Shown here: positions 57,661 through 64,000 of the stretch, one piece after another
Position numbering within the stretch: the first letter of the stretch is position 1
Layout: each line of letters starts with the position of its first letter
Origin: Arthrobacter_E sp044748305
GTDB taxonomy: Bacteria > Actinomycetota > Actinomycetes > Actinomycetales > Micrococcaceae
Length of the DNA stretch: 64,000 nt
Direction: 5' to 3'
NCBI RefSeq assembly: GCF_044748305.1
Contig: NZ_JBIVFT010000006.1
Location: 179,899-243,898, forward strand
The notes under the pieces: model-generated
The model's database searches: none
What the model was told of the DNA's origin: nothing
Seen by the model: the letters and a program-made list of their open reading frames with translations, nothing else
Made by a program: the position numbers and the translations under genes

Positions 57661-58950
57661 GTGCCAGCAATCGTGATCGTCGGAGCCCAATGGGGCGATG
57701 AAGGCAAGGGAAAGGCCACCGATCTTCTGGGCGGCCGCGTCGATTACGTGGTGAAGCCGAACGGCGGAAACAACGCCGGGCACACCGTCGTCGTGAACGG
57801 TGAGAAGTACGAGCTGAAGCTCCTTCCCGCCGGCATCCTCAGCCCTAATGCCATCCCGGTCATCGGCAACGGCTGCGTGGTGAACCTCGAAGCCCTCTTC
57901 CAGGAGATCGACGGTCTGGAAGCCCGTGGTGCGGACACCTCCCGGCTGCGCGTCTCGGCGAACGCCCACCTCGTGGCCCCGTTCCACCAGGTGCTGGACA
58001 AGGTGACCGAGCGCTTCCTCGGCAAGCGCGCCATCGGCACCACCGGCCGGGGCATCGGACCCGCCTACATGGACAAGGTGGCCCGTCTGGGCATCCGGGT
58101 CCAGGACGTCTTCGACGAATCCATCCTGCGTCAGAAGGTCGAAGGCTCCCTGCACCAGAAGAACCAGCTGCTGGTGAAGGTCTACAACCGCCGCGCCGTC
58201 GAGGCCGAGGAGATCGTCCAGTACTTCCTCTCCTACGCCGAACGCCTGCGCCCGCTGGTGGTCGACTCCACCTATGTGCTGAACAAGGCCCTCGACGAGG
58301 GCAAGGTCGTCCTCATGGAAGGCGGCCAGGCCACCTTCCTGGACGTGGACCACGGCACCTACCCGTTCGTGACCTCCTCCAACCCCACCGCCGGCGGCGC
58401 TTCTGTGGGTTCTGGCATCGGACCCACGAGGATCTCCCGCTCGATCGGCATCATCAAGGCGTACACCACGCGCGTCGGTGCGGGCCCGTTCCCCACGGAG
58501 CTGTTCGACGACATGGGCCTCTACCTGCAGAAGACCGGCGGTGAGTTCGGCGTCAACACGGGCCGCCCCCGCCGTTGCGGTTGGTACGACGCCGTCCTGG
58601 CCCGTCACGCCTCCCGCGTCAACGGCTTCACGGACTACTTCCTCACCAAGCTGGACGTGCTCACGGGCATCGAACAGATCCCGGTCTGTGTGGCGTATGA
58701 CGTCGACGGGGTCCGCCACGATGAGATGCCGATGACCCAGACGGACTTCCACCATGCGAAGCCTGTTTTCGAGTACTTCCCCGGCTGGACCGAGGACATC
58801 AGCGGGGCCAAGACCCTCGGCGATCTCCCCGAGAACGCCCGGAACTATGTCCTGGCCCTGGAACGCCTCTCCGGCACCCGTTTCTCCGCCATCGGCGTGG
58901 GCCCGGACCGCGAGCAGACCATCGTCGTGCATGACCTGATCGAGGACTGA
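57661..58950 (+). CDS. purA: Adenylosuccinate synthetase
   Basis: A 429-residue GTP-dependent enzyme converting IMP and aspartate to adenylosuccinate. The P-loop is GAQWGDEGKGK with catalytic D13, and H41 lies in NNAGHTVV. TTGRGIGPAY, TSSNPTAGG and GVGPDREQTI are standard. Length matches the family. GTG start. A 12-bp hairpin follows the stop. Confidence 0.97.
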   Translation: MPAIVIVGAQWGDEGKGKATDLLGGRVDYVVKPNGGNNAGHTVVVNGEKYELKLLPAGILSPNAIPVIGNGCVVNLEALFQEIDGLEARGADTSRLRVSANAHLVAPFHQVLDKVTERFLGKRAIGTTGRGIGPAYMDKVARLGIRVQDVFDESILRQKVEGSLHQKNQLLVKVYNRRAVEAEEIVQYFLSYAERLRPLVVDSTYVLNKALDEGKVVLMEGGQATFLDVDHGTYPFVTSSNPTAGGASVGSGIGPTRISRSIGIIKAYTTRVGAGPFPTELFDDMGLYLQKTGGEFGVNTGRPRRCGWYDAVLARHASRVNGFTDYFLTKLDVLTGIEQIPVCVAYDVDGVRHDEMPMTQTDFHHAKPVFEYFPGWTEDISGAKTLGDLPENARNYVLALERLSGTRFSAIGVGPDREQTIVVHDLIED

Positions 58951-58965
58951 TCCTCCTTCCTCTTT

Positions 58966-59001
58966 CGAGGGCCGGCGGCGCGTTGGCGTCGCCGGCCCTC
59001 G
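58966..59001 (+). terminator. Terminator after purA
   Basis: Perfect 12-bp arms (58966-58977, 58990-59001) with a 12-nt loop begin 15 nt past the purA stop. Confidence 0.75.
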
Positions 59002-59029
59002 GTGCGTTCCGGCCGGATCGGCGGGGGAA

Positions 59030-59035
59030 TAGGCT
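59030..59035 (+). promoter_or_regulatory. Candidate -10 element of leaderless CoA-binding gene
   Basis: TAGGCT ends 6 nt before ATG 59042. No Shine-Dalgarno site is present. Confidence 0.5.
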
Positions 59036-59041
59036 TAGGGC

Positions 59042-59497
59042 ATGACCCACGTCAACGATCCCGCCGTCATTGAAAAGCTCATGACGACGAAGGCCCGCTG
59101 GGCCATCGTCGGTCTCAGCACCAACCAGTGGCGTGCCGCCTACGACGTCTCGCTCACGGTCCGCGACCGGATGGGGATGGAGATCATCCCCATCAACCCC
59201 AAGGGCGAGGACGTCCATGGGGAGAAGGGGTACACGAAACTCTCCGAGGTGCCCGCAGGAGTGGACGTGGTGGATTGCTTCGTCAATTCCCAGCGCGTGG
59301 GGGACGTGGTGGACCAGGCCATCGAGGCGGGTGCGAAGGCCGTCTGGATGCAGCTCGGCGTTGTCGACGAAGACGCCGCTCTCCGGGCCGAGGCCGCCGG
59401 TCTCATGGTCGTGATGGACGAGTGCCCCGACCGAGTGCTGCACCGCTGGGCACAGCAGGGCCGTCGGCTGGCCGGTGACGGTCAGGCCCAGGCCTGA
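59042..59497 (+). CDS. CoA-binding (YccU-like) Rossmann protein
   Basis: A 151-residue stand-alone CoA-binding domain. It has WAIVGLSTNQWRAAYDVS, the EIIPINPKGEDVHGEKGY block, VDVVDCFVNSQRVGDVVDQAI and MQLGVVDEDAALRAEAAGL, as in YccU-type proteins. It probably binds CoA or an acyl-CoA; the physiological role is unclear. It appears leaderless. It is followed after 55 nt by the MmcQ/YjbR gene. Confidence 0.9.
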   Translation: MTHVNDPAVIEKLMTTKARWAIVGLSTNQWRAAYDVSLTVRDRMGMEIIPINPKGEDVHGEKGYTKLSEVPAGVDVVDCFVNSQRVGDVVDQAIEAGAKAVWMQLGVVDEDAALRAEAAGLMVVMDECPDRVLHRWAQQGRRLAGDGQAQA

Positions 59498-59552
59498 GCC
59501 CGCCGTCGTCGTACGCCACGGCTGAGAGCCGCTGAAGGAGAGAAGAACCGCG

Positions 59553-59951
59553 ATGGACGCCGAAGCGCTGAGAGAGTTCTGCCTGTCGTTCCCCGGAGCG
59601 GTGGAGGAGTACCCCTTCGACCCGGGGCTGTCGGTGTTCAAGGTCGCCTCCGCGGTCGACGGCGCACGCCACCCCGCCAAGATGTTCGCGCTGTCGGCTC
59701 TCAGCGGCACGCCTCTGGGAGTCAACCTCAAATGCGATCCGGAGATCGCGCTGCAGCTGAGGGCCTCCTATCCGGCGATCACCGGTGCCTGGCACATGAA
59801 CAAGAAGCACTGGAACAGTGTGCAGCTGGATGGGGTGCCGGAGGATCTGCTGCGGGACATGATCGAGGATTCTTACGACCTCGTGGTCTCCGGGCTCAGC
59901 CGGCGCCAGCAGGAACAGCTGGGCTGGAAAGGGCTTCTGGAACGCGGCTGA
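59553..59951 (+). CDS. MmcQ/YjbR-family protein
   Basis: A 132-residue protein of the MmcQ/YjbR (CyaY-like fold) family, typical in length, with LREFCLSFPGAVEEYPFDP at the N-terminus and HWNSVQLDGVPEDLLRDMIEDSYDLV near the end. DNA binding has been proposed for some members, but no firm function is known. GAAGGAGAG precedes the ATG. A hairpin follows the stop. Confidence 0.9.
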   Translation: MDAEALREFCLSFPGAVEEYPFDPGLSVFKVASAVDGARHPAKMFALSALSGTPLGVNLKCDPEIALQLRASYPAITGAWHMNKKHWNSVQLDGVPEDLLRDMIEDSYDLVVSGLSRRQQEQLGWKGLLERG

Positions 59952-59961
59952 GGGGTTTTCT

Positions 59962-60000
59962 GGGGCCGGGTGCCCCGAAGGTGTCGGGTTGCCCGGCCCC
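59962..60000 (+). terminator. Hairpin after MmcQ/YjbR gene
   Basis: 9-bp GC arms (59962-59970, 59992-60000) enclose a 21-nt loop, 10 nt past the stop. The preceding TTTT (59956-59959) lies on the upstream side. Confidence 0.6.
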
Positions 60001-60506
60001 GCTCCGGCTGAGGTTCCTGGCCTCTGGCGGGACCCCGACCGGCCGCCTCCTAAACGGTCGCTCGGCACCGACGTGGGGTTCCCCGGCTCCCGGCGTCGGT
60101 ACGCAGTGTCCTGTCGGCGGACCGGTCGGCAGAGTGCTGCGTACTGTGAAGATTATCGAGCCGGAATCCAGTTGTCCCCAGTAGCCACTACTCGATTTTC
60201 CCCGGTCACGGCGAGGCGCTCGCTGCGGTCCTGGGACGGGTGGGAAGCTGGCCTCATCGTCACCCTCGCAGGGTCTCCCGGCACCCGGCCCGGCCAGCGC
60301 TGAAGGGGCCCCGGGACGGCCTCCACATGAGGCAAGTTATGAAACCGCAATGAAAGAAGTTGATCAAAACTCCCGGGAATTATTGCGTTTCGCGCAAAGA
60401 TGGTGTTGCATATCACACAGGCAAGGGTCCCGATGGGCCCAGGTCACGCTGGTCGAAGTCGCAGATGACCCGTCCAGCTCCTTTGAGTCATCGGAAGGTT
60501 AACGAT
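60001..60506. other. 506-nt gene-free leader of the amino-sugar importer
   Basis: I see no supported gene here. An ACCGACG/CGTCGGT pair (about 60067-60101) could form a loose hairpin. TTGCG-N5-CGCAA (60083-60097 of the second half, at 60383-60397) is a small dyad that could be an operator. The last 150 nt are AT-richer and should hold the promoter. No known riboswitch could be recognised. Confidence 0.5.
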
Positions 60507-61919
60507 ATGAACATGCAGAACCAGCCGTTTGTTCGGCGTGGATTCCTCCGGGGGGCGCTCGCGACTGCCGCGATCATCCCCATGGGTGGCGCCTTGGCTT
60601 CCTGCGCATCCGGCGGTGACAGCGGCGGTGGGTCCGCTCCCACCGGTACCGTATCTGCGGACAACCCGTTCGGCATGGCCAGCAACTCGACCGTCGATGC
60701 CGTGGTCTTCGACGGCGGCTACAAGACGGACTACGTCCAGTTCGCCGCGAACGTCGCCCAGAAGAAATTCTCCGGTTCGACCTTCAAGGTTTCGGCCTCC
60801 TCGGCCATCTCCTCTGAACTGCAGCCGCGCTTCGCCGGTGGCAACCCGCCGGATCTCGTGGACAACTCCGGTGCCCAGTCCATCGGCATCTCCACCATCC
60901 TCGACTCCCTCGAAGACCTCAAGAGCATCACCGAGGCCAACAACTACGAGGGCACCAAGATCGCTGACACCCTGTACGAAGGCGTACTGAACCCGGGCAC
61001 CTTCGGTGACAAGGTCGCAGCCATCAACTACGTTCTGACCGTCTACGGTGTCTGGTACTCGGCGTCGCTGTTCGAAGCGAACGGCTGGACCGTTCCGAAG
61101 ACCTGGGATGAGGCGTTCGATCTCGGCGAGAAGGCCAAGGCCAAGGGCAAGTACCTGTTCCTGTGGGGCAAGGAAGCCGCGACGTACTACCAGGAGCTCG
61201 CCTTCGCCTCCGCCATCAAGGAAGGTGGCGACGAGGTCCGTCTGAACATCGAGAACCTGAAGCCGAACGCCTGGAAGCAGGACGCGATCACCAAGGTCTT
61301 CCAGGCCCTGGAGAAGCACATCAAGGCCGGTCACATCAAGCCCGGTGGCTCCGGAACCCAGTTCACCGCCGCTCAGGCGCAGTGGTCGAACAGCCAGGAC
61401 GCACTGCTGTACCCGTCCGGTTCCTGGATCGAAAACGAGATGAAGGACCAGACCAAGGCCGACTTCAAGATGACCGGTGCCCCGGTGCCGACCGTCACCT
61501 CCGGCTCCAAGCTGCCCTACGAGGCCCTGCACTCCGGTGCCGGCGAGCCGTTCATCGTCCCGTCTCAGGGCAAGAACGTCGCGGGCGGCAAGGAACTGCT
61601 TCGTGCCATGCTCTCCAAGGACGCGGCGACCAACTTCGCCAAGACCAAGCTGGCCCCCACCGTCGTCAAGGGCACCGTCCCGGCCGACGGCTTCGGCTCC
61701 ACCGCCCTGGTCTCCCAGACGAAGATGCTCGACGCCGCCGGGAAGAACACCTTCAACTGGAAGGTCTTCGATCTGTACGGCATGAACAAGGACCAGCTCG
61801 TCGCCTGGAACACCTTCCTGGACGGCAAGAGCTCCGCGGACCAGCTGGCCAGCGACCTGCAGCAGATCTCGGACAAGATCGCGTCGGATTCGTCGATCAA
61901 GAAGGTTGAAATCAAGTGA
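60507..61919 (+). CDS. ngcE: NgcE-like amino-sugar/chitobiose binding lipoprotein
   Basis: A 470-residue solute-binding protein with a twin-arginine-like signal (VRRGFLRG at 9-16) ending in the lipobox ALASC, lipidated C33; it would be exported folded by Tat and lipidated. The core (DGGYKTDYVQF, GGNPPDLVDNSG, LPNAWKQDAI-like KPNAWKQDAITKVF, WIENEMKDQTKADFKM) matches the NgcE family, which binds N-acetylglucosamine and diacetylchitobiose in Streptomyces. GGAAGG lies 8 nt before ATG 60507; the 49 extra codons back to 60360 are leader. The assignment is good at family level; the true ligand is inferred. Confidence 0.85.
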   Translation: MNMQNQPFVRRGFLRGALATAAIIPMGGALASCASGGDSGGGSAPTGTVSADNPFGMASNSTVDAVVFDGGYKTDYVQFAANVAQKKFSGSTFKVSASSAISSELQPRFAGGNPPDLVDNSGAQSIGISTILDSLEDLKSITEANNYEGTKIADTLYEGVLNPGTFGDKVAAINYVLTVYGVWYSASLFEANGWTVPKTWDEAFDLGEKAKAKGKYLFLWGKEAATYYQELAFASAIKEGGDEVRLNIENLKPNAWKQDAITKVFQALEKHIKAGHIKPGGSGTQFTAAQAQWSNSQDALLYPSGSWIENEMKDQTKADFKMTGAPVPTVTSGSKLPYEALHSGAGEPFIVPSQGKNVAGGKELLRAMLSKDAATNFAKTKLAPTVVKGTVPADGFGSTALVSQTKMLDAAGKNTFNWKVFDLYGMNKDQLVAWNTFLDGKSSADQLASDLQQISDKIASDSSIKKVEIK

Positions 61920-62914
61920 CCCAGCCTGTTCTGGGAACCACCGCGGACGGCGGCCCCTCGGCCGCCGTTCCGCGGCGGCGCAAGAAGCTGACCTGGGACA
62001 AGCTCAGCTTCATGCTGGTCTTCCTCGGTGTGCCGTTTGTCCTGTATCTGATTTTCGTGATTTCGCCGTTCATTCAGGCGTTCTATTACAGTTTCACCAA
62101 CTGGTCGGGCTTCAGCCCGAAGTACAACGTGGTGGGGCTGGACAACTACATCCGCCTCTTCCAGGATGATCTCTTCCTCAAGGCCCTCGGCAACAACATC
62201 CTGTTGCTCATCATCGTGCCCCTGGTGACGATCATCCTCGCGTTGGCCCTCGCCGTCATGGTCACGGTCGGCGGCAGCAGCAAGGGGCAGGTCAAGGGCC
62301 TGAAGGGCTCCAGCTTCTACCGCGTGGTCTCCTTCTTCCCCTACACCATCCCCGCGATCGCCATCGGCATCATGTGGGGACAGATCTACGATCCGAGCGG
62401 TGGCCTGCTGAACGGTCTGCTGCGTGCGGTGGGCCTTGGCGGCTTCAAGGACTACCCGTGGCTGGGTGATGCCCGTACCGCCATGGGCGCCTCCATGTTC
62501 GTGATCGTGTGGGGCTTCGTGGGCTTCTACATGGTGCTCTTCGTGGCCGGCATCAAGGGCATCCCTGCCGAGCTCTACGAGGCGGCGCGCATCGACGGAG
62601 CCGGGCGTTTCCGCACGGCCATCAGCCTCACGGTTCCGATGATCCGGGACAACATCCAGACCGCGTACATCTACCTCGGCATCGTCGCCCTCGACGCCTT
62701 CGTCTACATGGCCGCCCTGTTCCCGAACGCCGGCGGCCCGCAGAATTCGACCCTGGTCATGGCTCAGCAGCTGTTCTTCACGGCCTTCCAACGCGGTCAG
62801 TTCGGTATGGCGACCGCCATGGGTGTCGTGATGGCCGTGGCCACTCTCATCTTCTCGGGACTCGTTTTCCTGGTGAACCGGTTGACCGGTGGTAAGGATC
62901 AGGAATTGGTATGA
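61916..62914 (+). CDS. ngcF: NgcF-like ABC transporter permease
   Basis: A 332-residue permease whose GTG start overlaps the binding-protein stop. A basic N-terminus (RRRKKLTWDK) precedes six helices. The EAA loop is YEAARIDGAGRFRTAISL followed by TVPMI. It forms half of the amino-sugar pore. Confidence 0.85.
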   Translation: MTQPVLGTTADGGPSAAVPRRRKKLTWDKLSFMLVFLGVPFVLYLIFVISPFIQAFYYSFTNWSGFSPKYNVVGLDNYIRLFQDDLFLKALGNNILLLIIVPLVTIILALALAVMVTVGGSSKGQVKGLKGSSFYRVVSFFPYTIPAIAIGIMWGQIYDPSGGLLNGLLRAVGLGGFKDYPWLGDARTAMGASMFVIVWGFVGFYMVLFVAGIKGIPAELYEAARIDGAGRFRTAISLTVPMIRDNIQTAYIYLGIVALDAFVYMAALFPNAGGPQNSTLVMAQQLFFTAFQRGQFGMATAMGVVMAVATLIFSGLVFLVNRLTGGKDQELV

Positions 62915-63798
62915 GTGTCCTCAATAAGACGAAAGCCCCGGAAGGGCACGTCGAGCGCAAGGCCGAGACCACTGCGGGCGACCGGACGGTGGCGGGCATC
63001 AGCCACGTGGTGCTGATCCTGTGGTCGGCGATCGTGGTGCTTCCCCTGCTGTGGACGTTCATGTCGTCCTTCAAGTCTTCGGCGGAGATTTTCGCCTCGC
63101 CCTTCGCGTTGCCCAGCGAGTGGCACTTCGACAACTACAGCCGCGCGTGGCAGACCGCTCACATCGGCGAGTACTTCGGCAACTCGGTGCTCGTCGTCGG
63201 CGTCTCGCTGGTGCTCGTGATGCTGCTGGGCGCCATGTCCGCCTATGTGCTGGCGCGCTTCAAGTTCTGGGGCAACAGGTTCCTGTACATCCTGATGCTG
63301 GCAGGCAACACCTTCCCGGTGTTCCTCGCCATGGTCCCCCTGTTCGCGATTCTGAAGAACATGGGCATCCTCGGCACATATCAGGCGATGATCGCCACGT
63401 ACACGAGCTTCGCACTGGCGTTCACGGTGTTCTTCCTGCACAGCTTCTTCAAGAATCTGCCGGGTGAGATCGCCGAGGCCGCCGCGATCGATGGTGCGGG
63501 TGAATGGAGGACCTTCTTCCAGATCATGCTCCCGATGGCGAAGCCCGGCCTGGCCTCGGTCGCGATTTTCAACTTCCTCGGCCTGTGGAATCAGTTCCTC
63601 ATTCCGGTGACCATCAACTCGTCCGGTCCGAAGGTTCTGTCCCAGGGCCTGTTCGCCTACGCCCAGCAGATGGGCTATGCCGTCGACTTCGGTGCGCTGT
63701 TCGCCGCCGTCACCGTGACGGTGCTCCCCGTGCTCGTGGTCTACGTGATCTTCCAGCGCCAGCTGCAAGGCTCGGTGTCCCAGGGCACATCCCGCTAG
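62911..63798 (+). CDS. ngcG: NgcG-like ABC transporter permease
   Basis: A 295-residue MalG-type permease overlapping NgcF by ATGA. It has six helices and EAA loop AEAAAIDGAGEWRTFFQI followed by MLPMAKP. Like the other two importers in the window, the operon has no ATPase gene and must borrow one. A textbook intrinsic terminator closes the operon. Confidence 0.87.
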   Translation: MSVLNKTKAPEGHVERKAETTAGDRTVAGISHVVLILWSAIVVLPLLWTFMSSFKSSAEIFASPFALPSEWHFDNYSRAWQTAHIGEYFGNSVLVVGVSLVLVMLLGAMSAYVLARFKFWGNRFLYILMLAGNTFPVFLAMVPLFAILKNMGILGTYQAMIATYTSFALAFTVFFLHSFFKNLPGEIAEAAAIDGAGEWRTFFQIMLPMAKPGLASVAIFNFLGLWNQFLIPVTINSSGPKVLSQGLFAYAQQMGYAVDFGALFAAVTVTVLPVLVVYVIFQRQLQGSVSQGTSR

Positions 63799-63815
63799 CC
63801 TGTAGCGCGTTTCCG

Positions 63816-63857
63816 GCCCCTGTTCCTCGCCCCCACAGCGAGGAACAGGGGCTTTTT
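63816..63857 (+). terminator. Intrinsic terminator of the importer operon
   Basis: Perfect 15-bp arms (63816-63830, 63838-63852) with a 7-nt loop are followed directly by TTTTT (63853-63857). This is the only terminator in the window with a proper T-tract. Confidence 0.92.
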
Positions 63858-63885
63858 GCTGTCCGCCCCTCATCGACTGCTCCGT

Positions 63886-64000
63886 GGTTGTGGGTTTTGG
63901 GGGGCCCAAAAAAAAACACACCCCCCGGGGGTGGTGGGGGGGGGTGTGTTGTGTGGGGGGGAAAAAAAAAATAGTGGTGTTGGGGGAATAAAAACCCCAC
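63886..64000. other. Low-complexity end, probable sequence artefact
   Basis: Runs of nine to ten A, six to eight G, and GT/CA-rich blocks replace the normal codon-structured DNA. No coding signal is present on either strand. It looks like unreliable sequence at a contig end rather than biology. Confidence 0.7.

Noticed and set aside
63710..64000. Minus-strand open frame running off the window end
   Set aside because: It runs through the low-complexity artefact and opposite the NgcG-like gene.

Overview
This window is high-GC, gene-dense DNA from an actinobacterium. I place it in the Micrococcaceae (Arthrobacter sensu lato). The reasons are gene content and order (pyrE, HAD phosphatase, SpoU methylase, class II fba, DUF3151, purA), Asp23/DUF2273/AmaP cell-envelope genes, many LacI-controlled carbohydrate importers that lack their own ATPase, and several apparently leaderless promoters (TANNNT exactly 6 nt before the start codon). 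The species cannot be fixed by reading alone. I saw no rRNA, tRNA, CRISPR array, integrase or transposase.

Layout. 1-3.4 kb: end of an aldehyde dehydrogenase, an APC permease and an SDR. 3.5-5.2 kb: an MHS-type symporter. 5.4-8.2 kb: an Asp23/DUF2273/DUF6286/AmaP envelope cluster followed by an 11-residue-repeat LEA-like protein. 8.3-14.9 kb: an alpha-glucoside locus (GH13 glucosidase, binding lipoprotein, two permeases, LacI regulator). 14.9-20.5 kb: a second MHS transporter, an unknown protein, exonuclease III, an Old Yellow Enzyme and a VanZ/RDD membrane protein. 20.6-24.5 kb: a NarL-type two-component system facing a secreted HbpS/GlcG-like protein and an ankyrin lipoprotein. 24.5-30.1 kb: LacI regulator, C45-type acyltransferase/hydrolase, third MHS transporter and two crotonases. 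30.2-33.3 kb: TenA, a TetR-SDR pair bounded by two near-identical palindromes, and nadE. 33.3-44.9 kb: a LacI-controlled uronate operon (importer, two TIM-barrel isomerases, a Gfo/Idh/MocA enzyme, UxaC, fructuronate reductase, mannonate dehydratase). 44.9-46.9 kb: a drug-type MFS pump with an 8-codon leader ORF, then pyrE.

47.1-49.05 kb is a lower-GC RloA/RloB-type ATPase-TOPRIM pair wedged between pyrE and a phosphoribosyltransferase gene. It is the best candidate for a phage-defence island here. 49.3-53.1 kb is housekeeping. 53.3-57.6 kb holds an acyl-CoA ligase and a four-gene SipW-type export cassette (two alternate-signal proteins, an ER/archaeal-type signal peptidase and a protein with a sortase-like tail). 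57.7-60 kb holds purA, a CoA-binding protein and an MmcQ/YjbR protein. 60.5-63.8 kb is an NgcEFG-like amino-sugar importer closed by a textbook terminator. The last ~115 nt are homopolymer-rich and look like a bad contig end.

Together the region describes a soil heterotroph with modular, locally regulated sugar uptake. All three importers would need a shared MsiK-type ATPase encoded elsewhere. Stress and envelope functions and one likely defence module sit between them.
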